64,000 bases of DNA. Origin: Actinomycetota bacterium (lineage in GTDB: Bacteria; Actinomycetota; Actinomycetes; Mycobacteriales; Micromonosporaceae). The position numbers and the translations under genes were made by a program. The notes under the pieces were generated by a model, which was not told the origin of the DNA, searched no databases, and saw only the letters and a program-made list of their open reading frames with translations. Position 1 is the stretch's first letter. Every line of letters begins with the position of its first letter. Location of the stretch: assembly GCA_005885555.1 (NCBI GenBank), contig VAWN01000029.1, positions 91,538-155,537 on the forward strand. The letters are read 5' to 3'. This document shows positions 8,699 to 17,131 of this stretch, in pieces.

Positions 8699-9100
8699 AT
8701 GGGCTATGCCAAGGATCCGCGGGTCGACTCCTACATCGACGCGCTGCCCGACTGGCAGCGTGACATCTGCCGGCAGGTACGCGACCTGGTGCACGCCGCC
8801 GACCCGGAGGTCGAGGAGACCATCAAGCGCACCCGGCAGCCGTACTTCGTGCTACAGGGCAACGTCTGCGCGCTGCTGGCCGCCAAGGACCACGTCAACG
8901 TGTTCCTTTACGACGGCGCGATCGTGCCCGATCCCGAGGGCATCATCACCGGCGGGCACGACAACAAGACCGCCCGGACGATGGCCGTCGGCAAGGGGGA
9001 GACCATCAACGCGCCGGCGCTGACCGCGATGCTCCGCGCCATCATCGCGAACAACCGCGCGGGCGGCTGGCGGAAGCTGAAGGGCGGTGGCGGAAGCTGA
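8699..9100 (+). CDS. DUF1801 (YdhG-like) small protein
   Basis: A 133-residue cytosolic protein of the DUF1801/YdhG group: N-terminal DPRVDSYIDALPDWQ, central ETIKRTRQPYFVLQGN, then VNVFLYDGA. The family adopts an iron-chaperone-like (frataxin-related) fold, but its role is poorly known. The last residues (KLKGGGGS) come from a 20-bp tandem duplication that shifts the frame and supplies the stop codon. Preceded by repeat A copy 1. Family call is good, function unknown. Confidence 0.78.
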   Translation: MGYAKDPRVDSYIDALPDWQRDICRQVRDLVHAADPEVEETIKRTRQPYFVLQGNVCALLAAKDHVNVFLYDGAIVPDPEGIITGGHDNKTARTMAVGKGETINAPALTAMLRAIIANNRAGGWRKLKGGGGS

Positions 9101-9108
9101 AGGGCGGT
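9069..9108. repeat. 20-bp tandem duplication at the end of the DUF1801 gene
   Basis: The unit TGGCGGAAGCTGAAGGGCGG occurs twice head to tail and a third copy begins (TGGCG). Because 20 is not a multiple of three, the second copy is read in another frame and gives AGC TGA, ending the protein. Confidence 0.85.
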
Positions 9109-9114
9109 GGCGCG

Positions 9115-11076
9115 TCAGGGCACCCGGGCCGGGACGTGCAGCGGGTGCGCGGCCAGCCAGGCGGTGACCTCCGGTCCGGGGATCGGCCGGGACAGGTGGT
9201 ACCCCTGGGCCATGTCGCAGCCCATGTCGCTGAGCGCGGTCTCGGTGCTCCCGTCCTCCACGCCCTCGGCGACGACCTCCAGACCGAGCGCGTGGGCCAG
9301 TTCCAGGACCGCCCGCACGATCGCCTGGTTGCCGTGCGAGGACTGCAGTGTGGTGATGAAGCAGCGGTCGATCTTCAGCTCGTCCAGCGGGATGCGCTGC
9401 AGGTAGGCCATTGACGCGTAGCCGGTACCGAAGTCGTCGATCGACAGCCGCACGCCGAGTTGGCGCAGTGTCGCCAGTACCGCGGCGGCCCGGTCCGGGT
9501 CGGCGATCAGCGCGCTCTCGGTGATCTCCAGGGTGAGGTGTCCGGGCTCGGCGCGGTGCCGGGCCAGTGCCGCCGCGACCCGGTCGGCGAACGTGTCGGC
9601 CAGCAGGCACTGGGTAGCCACGTTGACCGCGAGCGGGAGTACCACGCCCTCGTCGCGCCACCGGTCGTGCTGGTCCAGCGCGGCTTCGAGGACGTAGTCG
9701 GTGAGCGGGTGGATCAGCTCGCTGTCCTCGGCGAGCGGGATGAACTCGCCCGGCCCGAGCAGCCCGCGCTGCGGGTGCTGCCAGCGCACCAGCGCCTCCA
9801 CCCCGCAGGTGTACCCGCTGCCGGTGTACACCTTCGGCTGGTAGTGCAGCACCAGCTCGTGCTCGTCCAGCGCCCGGCGCAGCTCGCCGAGCACGCTGAG
9901 CTGCCGCAGGTCCCGCTGGGCGGTCTCCATGTCGTATACGGCGACGCCGAGGTGCCCGCGCTTGGCCGCGTACATCGCGATGTCGGCGTGCTGCAGCAGT
10001 TCGGTGCTGTTGCGGCTGTCCAGCGGGTACACCGCTACGCCGATGCTGCCGCTGACGTCCACCGCGGTACCGTCCAGGTCGGCCGGGCACTGCAGCACGG
10101 CCAGCAGCCGCTCGGCCACCTCCCGCGCCTCGGCCGTGGAGCCGATGTCCGGCAGTACCACCGCGAACTCGTCGCCGCCGAGGCGCGCCACGGTGTCCGA
10201 GTCGCGCAGGGCACCGGACAGCCGGCTGGCGACCTCCTGCAGCAGCAGGTCGCCGCAGTGGTGCCCGAGGGTGTCGTTGATCTCCTTGAAGCGGTTGAGG
10301 TCCAGCAGGAGCAGCGCCACCGTCTCGGCGTTGCGCTCGGCGAGCCGCAATGCGCCCTCCACCCGGTCGCCCAGCAGGACCCGGTTGCCGATCCCGGTCA
10401 GCGAGTCGTGCAGCGCGCGGTGCCGGCTCTCCACCGCCTGGCGCTCCACCCGGCGCTGGTGCGACAGCAGGATGATCGCGCAGAGGACGAGCAGCAGGAA
10501 GTCCACGGTCAGCGCGACCGTGGACGCGACCTGCAGCCGGTGGTTGGCCTGGTCGACCTCGGCCAGGTAGTCGGACAGCTCCAGCTGGTGCCGGGAGATC
10601 GTCGCGTCGACCTGCTTGCGCAGCGATGCGGCGCCCAGGCCGACCTCCTGGGCCAGCGCGGACACCTGCCCACTGTCCCCGGCGTTGCCGGCGGCGATCA
10701 GCTGCCGCAGCGTGTCGGTGTACGCGCCGTAGGTGTCGCGGAACGTGGCCAGCTCGTCGGCGTCGCCCGCGTCGCCGTGCGCGGCCAGCCACTCCAGGTG
10801 CGGCCCGGCGGAGCTGAGGGCCGAGGTCAGCGGCGAGCGGCCCTCGGCGCTACCGGCGCGCAGGTAGTCATTGAGCGCCTCGTTCTCCACCCCGAGGTCG
10901 AGGAAGACCTGGCCCCAGGTCGCGGTGACCTCGCCGAGCGCCCGTACCCGGGCGGTTGTCTGCGCGGTGCTCCGGGTACTCCAGAGGGCCAGTCCGGCGA
11001 GGGTGGCGAGGCCCACGGTCAGCAGGAACACGGCGCAGCGCGCCATGCCCTTGCTGCGCAGGGCGTTCGTCAGCAC
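9115..11076 (-). CDS. Membrane-bound GGDEF-EAL cyclic-di-GMP enzyme
   Basis: About 653 residues that would make and/or break cyclic di-GMP at the membrane. A first helix (CAVFLLTVGLATLAGLALW), an extracytoplasmic helical sensor of about 150 residues, a second helix (VALTVDFLLLVLCAIILL), then GGDEF and EAL domains. The cyclase motif RLGGDEFAVV is intact with the allosteric I-site RDSD five residues before it. The EAL domain keeps GVEALVRW, EITES, DDFGTGY and KID. GTG at 11076 is chosen because GAGAGAAGG lies just upstream and the longer frame overlaps the divergent gene. Whether cyclase or phosphodiesterase dominates is open. A PAS version of the same architecture lies at 43070. Confidence 0.88.
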   Translation of the reverse strand: MLTNALRSKGMARCAVFLLTVGLATLAGLALWSTRSTAQTTARVRALGEVTATWGQVFLDLGVENEALNDYLRAGSAEGRSPLTSALSSAGPHLEWLAAHGDAGDADELATFRDTYGAYTDTLRQLIAAGNAGDSGQVSALAQEVGLGAASLRKQVDATISRHQLELSDYLAEVDQANHRLQVASTVALTVDFLLLVLCAIILLSHQRRVERQAVESRHRALHDSLTGIGNRVLLGDRVEGALRLAERNAETVALLLLDLNRFKEINDTLGHHCGDLLLQEVASRLSGALRDSDTVARLGGDEFAVVLPDIGSTAEAREVAERLLAVLQCPADLDGTAVDVSGSIGVAVYPLDSRNSTELLQHADIAMYAAKRGHLGVAVYDMETAQRDLRQLSVLGELRRALDEHELVLHYQPKVYTGSGYTCGVEALVRWQHPQRGLLGPGEFIPLAEDSELIHPLTDYVLEAALDQHDRWRDEGVVLPLAVNVATQCLLADTFADRVAAALARHRAEPGHLTLEITESALIADPDRAAAVLATLRQLGVRLSIDDFGTGYASMAYLQRIPLDELKIDRCFITTLQSSHGNQAIVRAVLELAHALGLEVVAEGVEDGSTETALSDMGCDMAQGYHLSRPIPGPEVTAWLAAHPLHVPARVP

Positions 11077-11181
11077 AGGCGTCGCCCTTCTCTCGGCGCG
11101 GTCCTCACGGGGGTAATCGACCCGGCCGGGGGCGCCTTGAGGGATAGCCCGATCGGCAAACCGCTGCGCGGCAGGTAGCGG

Positions 11182-12249
11182 ATGGGCCATTGTGTAGGGA
11201 TGCGATGTGATAACCGCCGAGTTGCCCGGTTAGCCGCTTGTCTGGTGGTCGGACTGGTGGCCGGGTGCGGCCATCACCCGGCGTCGTCGGGTACCCCCAC
11301 CGTCTCGTTCGTGGTCGCCAACAACCAGCTGAACTTCGCGGTGGAGATGATGGACGGCTTCCACAGCGGGGTCGGCCAGGTCGGCGGGGTCAAGGACATG
11401 GTGGTCGGCCCGCCGACCGTGGACGGTCCGAAGGAGGTCCAGCTTTTCAAGTCGGTACCCAAGAGCAGCCGCGACGGTGTCGCCGTGTTCACCCTGTCGC
11501 CGGAGCTGTTCGCCGCGCCGCTGTCCAGTGCGGTGCAGGCCGGCGTGCCGATCATCGCGGTGGACAACCCGCCCGGCCCCGGCATGCACGTGTCGCTGTT
11601 CGTCGGCAACGACAACTACCAGCTCGGGCAGATGCTCGCCGACGAGACGATCAAGCGGCTCCCCGCGGACGCCACCGGTAAGATCATCATCGGTACGTCC
11701 ACGCCCGGGGTACCGGTGCTGGACCTGCGCGCCAAGGGGATGCGCGACGAGTTCCACGCGAAGCTGCCCAAGGTGACCGTCGTCGGCCCGTTCGACACCA
11801 AACAGGACGTGGTGGCCAACGAGGCGTCCTGGCGGGTACTGGTGCAGTCCAACCCGACCGCGCTGGCCTTCCTGGGTACCGGCGACGCCGACGGCTGGAA
11901 CCTCGCCGCGATCCGCAAGAGCACGCACGGCACCTGGATCGCCGGTGCCTACGACCTCGATCCCCGCTCGTTGCAGGCGGTCAAGGACGGCAACCTGCTG
12001 ATCGTGTCACCCGAGCATTTCCTCAAAGGCGCCATCGCCGGGCGACTGCAGGCCGAGCACGCGAAGAACGGCACCGCGCTGCCGAAGGGCTGGATCCTCA
12101 CCCCGGGCCTGGCGGTGACCTCCGCCAACATCGACGCCATCCTGGCCCGGCAGGCGTCGGTCGAGGCGCGGCAGAAGTGGTTCGCGGCGCAGATCGACGA
12201 CATTCTCACCCACACCCAGGACCACCTACGGCCGCTGCCGGCGGTCTAG
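11182..12249 (+). CDS. Substrate-binding lipoprotein of sugar ABC-transporter type (orphan)
   Basis: A 355-residue periplasmic-binding-protein type I (ribose/galactose-binding-like) lipoprotein. The signal ends in the lipobox LVAG-Cys29. Core features are FVVANNQLNFAVEMMDGF, IIAVDNPPG and FLGTGDADGWNLAAI, which line a sugar-type ligand cleft. No permease or ATPase gene is beside it, so it either serves a distant transporter or senses a ligand; the divergent GGDEF-EAL gene is a possible partner. An alternative start is the ATG at 11200, which gives a tighter signal peptide. Confidence 0.82.
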   Translation: MGHCVGMRCDNRRVARLAACLVVGLVAGCGHHPASSGTPTVSFVVANNQLNFAVEMMDGFHSGVGQVGGVKDMVVGPPTVDGPKEVQLFKSVPKSSRDGVAVFTLSPELFAAPLSSAVQAGVPIIAVDNPPGPGMHVSLFVGNDNYQLGQMLADETIKRLPADATGKIIIGTSTPGVPVLDLRAKGMRDEFHAKLPKVTVVGPFDTKQDVVANEASWRVLVQSNPTALAFLGTGDADGWNLAAIRKSTHGTWIAGAYDLDPRSLQAVKDGNLLIVSPEHFLKGAIAGRLQAEHAKNGTALPKGWILTPGLAVTSANIDAILARQASVEARQKWFAAQIDDILTHTQDHLRPLPAV

Positions 12250-12282
12250 GATTAGACCGTGGTCGATGGGGAGGAGACCGGG

Positions 12283-13023
12283 ATGAACACGACACTGCGC
12301 CTGGCTGCCGGCGGACTGGCCGCAACGCTGGCAGCCGGCGGACTGCTGCTGGCCGGGGGTACCGGATCGGCGGCGGCCGCACCGCCGCCGAGGTCGACGC
12401 ACGGGCCGTGCCGGTACACAGAGACGCCGGACGAGCCGGCCGCCCGGCCGGTACCGTTGCCGCCCGACCCGCGGCACACCCCGCACCACGGCACCGTCGA
12501 GGTCGTGCTGCGCACCAACCTCGGCCCGATCCCGCTGACCCTGGACCGGGCGCAGGCGCCGTGCACCGTGCAGAACTTCCTGCACCTGGTCCGGCACCGG
12601 TTCTACGACCGCACCATCTGCCACCGGCTGACCGCGTACCCGACGCTGAAGGTGCTCCAGTGCGGCGACCCGACCGGCACCGGCGAGGGCGGCCCCGGGT
12701 ACCAGTTCAAGGACGAGCTGCCCACCGACCTGCCGCCGGCCCCCAACGACCCGACCGGCGCGCACCGGGTCTACGCCCGCGCGACGGTGGCCATGGCCAA
12801 CGCCGGCCCGGACACCAACGGCAGCCAGTTCTTCCTGGTGTACGCCGACTCGTTCCTGCGGCCGCTGTACAGCATCTTCGGCCGGGTCGACGCCCCCGGG
12901 CTGGGTACCCTGGACCGGATCGCGGCCGGCGGCATCGCGCCCACCCCGGACGACCCGACGGGCGTCGACGGCCCGCCGGCGCTGACGACGCGGATCATCA
13001 CCGCCCGCATCGACGACGACTAG
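12283..13023 (+). CDS. Secreted cyclophilin-type peptidyl-prolyl cis-trans isomerase
   Basis: About 246 residues. A signal peptide (MNTTLRLAAGGLAATLAAGGLLLAGG) precedes a Pro-rich segment and a bacterial cyclophilin domain: VLRTNLGPIPLTLD, QNFLHLVRHRFYD, QCGDPTGTG, and the core motif MANAGPDTNGSQFFLV. It would speed proline isomerisation of exported proteins. ATG at 12283 is taken because GGGGAGGAG sits 8 bp before it; an earlier GTG at 12259 lacks a site. Its TAG is read on both strands: the CTAG at 13020-13023 is also the stop of the convergent synthetase. Confidence 0.88.
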   Translation: MNTTLRLAAGGLAATLAAGGLLLAGGTGSAAAAPPPRSTHGPCRYTETPDEPAARPVPLPPDPRHTPHHGTVEVVLRTNLGPIPLTLDRAQAPCTVQNFLHLVRHRFYDRTICHRLTAYPTLKVLQCGDPTGTGEGGPGYQFKDELPTDLPPAPNDPTGAHRVYARATVAMANAGPDTNGSQFFLVYADSFLRPLYSIFGRVDAPGLGTLDRIAAGGIAPTPDDPTGVDGPPALTTRIITARIDDD

Positions 13024-14897
13024 CTCTTCAGGATCGGGCGCAGCGCGTCGAGGGTGCCGGGGTCGTCGATGGTGGACGGCACCGGCTCCTCGCGCCCGGC
13101 CGCGATGCCCCGCATGGTCTTGCGCAGGATCTTGCCGGAGCGGGTCTTCGGCAGCGCCGGCACGACGGCCACGTCACGGAACGAGGCGACCGCGCCGATC
13201 TGGTCGCGGACCAGCGCGACCAGCTCCGCGCGCAGCGTCTGCGGGTCGGTCGCGGCGCCGGCCTTGAGCACCACGAAGCCGCGGGGCACCTCGCCCTTGA
13301 GGTCGTCGGGTACGCCGATCACCGCGCACTCGGCGACCGCGGGGTGGCTCGCCAGCACCTGTTCGATGGCGCCGGTGGACAGCCGGTGCCCGGCCACGTT
13401 GATCACGTCGTCGATCCGGCCCATCACGTACAGGTACCCGTCGGCATCGCGGTAGCCGCCGTCGCCGGTCGTGTAGAAGCCGGGATGGCGGCTCAGGTAC
13501 GACTCGACGTACCGCTCGTCGTCGCCCCACAGCGTGGGCAGGCAGCCGGGCGGCAGCGGCAGCCGCACCGCGATCTCGCCGTCCTGCCCGTCCGGTGCCT
13601 CGTCCCCGGCCGCGTCGAGGACCCGCACGTCGTAACCGGGCACCGGTACCGTCGGCGAGCCCGGCTTGACCGGCATGGGTTCCAGGCCGCGCAGGTTGGC
13701 CGCGATCGGCCAGCCGGTCTCGGTCTGCCACCAGTGGTCGATCACCGGAATGCCCAGCTGGTCGGCCGCCCAGTGGTAGGTCTCCGGGTCCAGCCGCTCG
13801 CCGGCCAGGAACAGGTACCGCAGCCCGGACAGGTCGTACCGGCGGATGTGCTCGCCCGCCGGGTCCTCCCGGCGGATCGCGCGGAACGCCGTCGGCGCGG
13901 TGAACAGCGCCTTCACCCCGTGCTCGGCGACCACCCGCCAGAACGCGCCGGCATCCGGGGTACCCACCGGCTTGCCCTCGTACAGCACCGTCGTGCAGCC
14001 GGCGAGCAGCGGCGCGTACACGATGTAGGAGTGCCCGACGACCCAGCCGACGTCGGAGGCCGCCCAGAACACCTCGCCCGGCCCGGTGTCGTAGATGTTG
14101 GCCATGCTCCAGCGCAGTGCGACCGCGTGCCCGCCGTTGTCGCGCACCACGCCCTTGGGCCGGGCGGTGGTGCCGGAGGTGTACAGGATGTAGAGCGGGT
14201 CGGTCGCCGCCAGCGGCACGCAGTCGGCCGGCTTGGCCGCCGCCACCGCCGGTGCCCACTCCACGTCACGCCCGGCGACCAGGTCCGCGGCCACCTGCGG
14301 GCGTTGCAGGATCACGCAGTGCTGCGGCCGGTGGTTGGCCAGCCCGATCGCCCGGTCCAGCATCGGCTTGTACGGCAGTACCCGGTTGACCTCGATGCCG
14401 CAGGACGCCGACACGATCACCTTCGGCGCGGCGTCGTCGATGCGCAGCGCCAGCTCGTTGGCGGCGAACCCGCCGAACACGACCGAGTGCACCGCACCGA
14501 TCCGGGCGCAGGCGAGCATCGCGATGACCGCCTCGGGCACCATCGGCAGGTAGATCACCACCCGGTCGCCGGCACCGACGCCCAGCTCACGCAGTAGCCC
14601 GGCGAAGTGGGCCACCTCGTCGAGCAGCTCGGCGTAGGTGAACGTGCGCGAGGTACCGGTGACCGGGCTGTCGTAGACCAGGGCCGGCTGCCCGCCCCGG
14701 CCGGCCGCCACGTGCCGGTCCAGCGCGTTGAAGCAGGTGTTGACCACCCCGTCGGGGAACCAGCGGTATATCGGCGGGTTCGACCGGTCGAGCACGGCGG
14801 TCGGGCGCTGGTACCAGTCGATCGCCGCGGCGGCCTCGCCCCAGAACCCGTCCGGATCGGTGATGCTGCGCGCGAACGCGTCGGCGTAGCGGCTCAT
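13020..14897 (-). CDS. prpE: Propionyl/acetyl-CoA synthetase (AMP-forming)
   Basis: About 625 residues converting propionate or acetate, ATP and CoA to the acyl-CoA. The P-loop YTSGTTARPKG, the WWQTETGWP adenine motif, YTTGDGGY and the C-terminal acetylation-site motif PKTRSGKILRK are all present. SVVFGGFAANELALRIDDA is typical of the acetyl/propionyl-CoA synthetase clan. Length and N-terminus (MSRYADAFARSITDPDGFW) fit PrpE better than Acs. ATG at 14897 is taken as the start; a longer frame lacks family similarity. The catalytic lysine is probably regulated by acetylation, as in the family. Acetate versus propionate cannot be settled. Confidence 0.88.
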   Translation of the reverse strand: MSRYADAFARSITDPDGFWGEAAAAIDWYQRPTAVLDRSNPPIYRWFPDGVVNTCFNALDRHVAAGRGGQPALVYDSPVTGTSRTFTYAELLDEVAHFAGLLRELGVGAGDRVVIYLPMVPEAVIAMLACARIGAVHSVVFGGFAANELALRIDDAAPKVIVSASCGIEVNRVLPYKPMLDRAIGLANHRPQHCVILQRPQVAADLVAGRDVEWAPAVAAAKPADCVPLAATDPLYILYTSGTTARPKGVVRDNGGHAVALRWSMANIYDTGPGEVFWAASDVGWVVGHSYIVYAPLLAGCTTVLYEGKPVGTPDAGAFWRVVAEHGVKALFTAPTAFRAIRREDPAGEHIRRYDLSGLRYLFLAGERLDPETYHWAADQLGIPVIDHWWQTETGWPIAANLRGLEPMPVKPGSPTVPVPGYDVRVLDAAGDEAPDGQDGEIAVRLPLPPGCLPTLWGDDERYVESYLSRHPGFYTTGDGGYRDADGYLYVMGRIDDVINVAGHRLSTGAIEQVLASHPAVAECAVIGVPDDLKGEVPRGFVVLKAGAATDPQTLRAELVALVRDQIGAVASFRDVAVVPALPKTRSGKILRKTMRGIAAGREEPVPSTIDDPGTLDALRPILKS

Positions 14898-14967
14898 CGT
14901 CCCAACGTACCCAGCCCGCGGTTTTCCGGGGACGGGCCGGGGTACCCGAATATCGGAGGTGAGCACG

Positions 14968-15120
14968 ATGCCTGGAAAGAAGTCGCCCGGCCCCTCGGTG
15001 AAGAAGCCGGACACCTACGAGGCGCTGAAGGACAAGGGCATGTCCAAGGAGCGTGCCGCGAAGATCTCCAACGCGCAGGCCAGCAAGCAGAAGTCGAAGA
15101 AGAAGAACAACAAGAGCTGA
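14968..15120 (+). CDS. Small basic DUF7218-like protein (50 aa)
   Basis: A 50-residue lysine-rich protein: MPGKKSPGPSVKKPD, then a helix-hairpin core KGMSKERAAKISNAQ and a poly-Lys tail. This pattern matches a small actinobacterial family (DUF7218) of unknown function, perhaps nucleic-acid binding. A near-perfect Shine-Dalgarno GGAGGTGA stands 5 bp before the ATG, strong evidence that it is real. It is divergent from the CoA synthetase and convergent with the TPR gene at 15134. Confidence 0.8.
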   Translation: MPGKKSPGPSVKKPDTYEALKDKGMSKERAAKISNAQASKQKSKKKNNKS

Positions 15121-15133
15121 CCGGAGCCGTTGC

Positions 15134-17032
15134 TCACGCCGGCCAGTACGCGCAGCGGGTACCGGTGCGGACGGTCTGCGCCAGGTGCCCGCCGATGACC
15201 GCGTCGGCGTCGGCGACGTGCGCGACGGCCCGCCGGATCGCTTTGCCCACGGCGATCCGTGCCCGTTCCCGGCTGGTCGGGAACGCCCGGCTGCGACCGC
15301 CGAGTCCGGTCGCGGCCGCGAGCTCGGCGGCCAGCCAGTCGCGTTCGTCACGGGCCCGTGCGGCGCGCTCCGACCGGTCGCCGGCGTCCAGCTCCTGGCG
15401 CAACTGGGCCAGGCGGTCCTGGTACCCCCGGATCGCGACCCGGTCCAGCACCGGCTGGTCGGTACCCGCGTCGAGCGCGGACAGCCCGGCGGCCAGCTCC
15501 ACGGCGTCGACCTCCTGCCCGGGGTTGGCGATGAGCACCGCGAGGTGCAGCATGCCGATCCGGTGCCCGACCTGGACGCTGCGGTGCCCGAGGGTGACCT
15601 GCCAGTGGCGACCCGTCCGGACGCAGCGCGCCGGGGTGCGGGTACCCCCGGGTGCGCCGGCCACGGCGGCGATCTCGCGCTCGGCCGCGGCGGCGTCCGG
15701 CGGCCCGCCGCGCCGGGTGTAGGCCTCGGCCAGCCGCCGCCGCGCGGCGCCGACCGCCGGCCAGTGCGCCAGCGCCAGGTTCTGCCGGACCGCTGCCTGC
15801 AGGTGTTCGACGGCCCGGTCCAGGTCGCCCGCGGTCAGCGCGGCGACGCCGAGCGCGTGGTGTACCGAGCCGAAGCAGGCGATGCCGAGGCTGCCCACCA
15901 TCGGCCGGTCGGCGTACGGGCTCAGCAGCTCGTACGCCCGGTTGCTGAGCGGCACGTCGCCGAGCAGGTGCGCGGCCTCCACGACGCCGCCCAGGGTGGC
16001 CAGCCAGCTGCTCGACCGCGGCAGGTCGGCAAGGTCGCGACCGGACAGCGTGGCCAGCGCGCTCGCCGCGGCGGGCCGGTCGCCGGCGAGGGCCGCGGCG
16101 ACCGCGAGCGCCGCCCGGCCCGAGTTGTCCGTGGCGCTCAGCGTCGGCGAGTCGACCAGTTCAGTGAGCATCGGCAGCGCCTCCACCAGGCGGCCCTGGT
16201 ACCAGCGGATGGCGACGAGCTGGGCGCCGTACCACCCGGTGGCGTCGATGTCGCCGGCCAGCCGGCCGCGTTCGGCGCAGGCCCAGGCGAGGATCTCCGC
16301 GCGGTCCAGGTCGCCGGACCGGATGGTGAGCATCACCTCGATCGCGTCGACCACGTACCCGATCGCCAGGTGGTCGCCCTGGGCCAGCGACTCGCGCAGT
16401 TCGGTCAGGCGCCGCCCGGCGTGCGGGTCGCCGTCCAGGAACACGTCCACGGTCTGCCAGAGCAGCCCCATCAGCAGGTCGCTGCGCCGGGAGGTACGGA
16501 AGCTCAAGCCGACCAGGTCGACGGCCAGCGTCCGGCGCAGCGTGCGGTGTTCCGGGCTGAGCAGGCAGTGGTGCGCGAGGCTGAGCGCCTCGGCGAGCGC
16601 CACCGGGTCGCCGACGGCGCGCGCCTCGTCGAGTACCGCGAGGATCGCGCCCGGGTCGCCGGCACGGTAGCTGTCCTCGCCGGCGATCCGGGCGCGCAGC
16701 CGCAACCCGGTCGGCGACGCCGGGTCGACGAGCGACAGCGCCCGGCGCAGCCGCTCGTCCAGCAGCGTGGCACCGGCGACGGTGCGGTGCTCGTGCACCC
16801 ACAGGCCGCCCATGCCGATCGCGGCCACGGCCATCGCCTCGGCGTCGCCGAGCCGCTCGGCCTCCCGGTAGGCCGCGTCGAACTGGCGGCGACCCTCGTG
16901 CAGGTCGCCGTCGCACGCCAGCGCGTAGGCACCGTCGGCCAGCAACGACCCGATGTGGTCGACGGTCCCGGAGTCAGCCACAATCCTGGTGCACGTGCGG
17001 CGCCCGGGGGCGGGTTCGGCGGTGTAAACCAT
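15134..17032 (-). CDS. TPR-rich protein resembling the C-terminal part of LuxR/AfsR-type regulators
   Basis: A 632-residue mainly helical protein built of tetratricopeptide-like repeats (about 20-470; for example GDLDRAVEHLQAAVRQN) with no ATPase P-loop. Near 490-540 is a winged-helix-like segment (WQVTLGHRSVQVGHRIGMLHLAVLIANPG) of the kind found at the end of actinobacterial ATPase regulators, then a helical tail. It probably senses or scaffolds a partner and may act with the SARP regulator encoded divergently 100 bp away. Function is inferred from architecture only. Confidence 0.7.
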   Translation of the reverse strand: MVYTAEPAPGRRTCTRIVADSGTVDHIGSLLADGAYALACDGDLHEGRRQFDAAYREAERLGDAEAMAVAAIGMGGLWVHEHRTVAGATLLDERLRRALSLVDPASPTGLRLRARIAGEDSYRAGDPGAILAVLDEARAVGDPVALAEALSLAHHCLLSPEHRTLRRTLAVDLVGLSFRTSRRSDLLMGLLWQTVDVFLDGDPHAGRRLTELRESLAQGDHLAIGYVVDAIEVMLTIRSGDLDRAEILAWACAERGRLAGDIDATGWYGAQLVAIRWYQGRLVEALPMLTELVDSPTLSATDNSGRAALAVAAALAGDRPAAASALATLSGRDLADLPRSSSWLATLGGVVEAAHLLGDVPLSNRAYELLSPYADRPMVGSLGIACFGSVHHALGVAALTAGDLDRAVEHLQAAVRQNLALAHWPAVGAARRRLAEAYTRRGGPPDAAAAEREIAAVAGAPGGTRTPARCVRTGRHWQVTLGHRSVQVGHRIGMLHLAVLIANPGQEVDAVELAAGLSALDAGTDQPVLDRVAIRGYQDRLAQLRQELDAGDRSERAARARDERDWLAAELAAATGLGGRSRAFPTSRERARIAVGKAIRRAVAHVADADAVIGGHLAQTVRTGTRCAYWPA

Positions 17033-17131
17033 GTGACACGTCCTCGCTCGTTACGCGGTACGCGGCGCAGTCTGGTCCGGGTGCCTGAAGCGGGACTGAC
17101 GTGGCGATGAAACCGGCTGCTGGGGGGCGCG

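Noticed and set aside
13020-13023. CTAG shared as stop codon by convergent genes as a special signal
   Set aside because: A 4-bp tail overlap of this sort arises easily by chance and needs no function.
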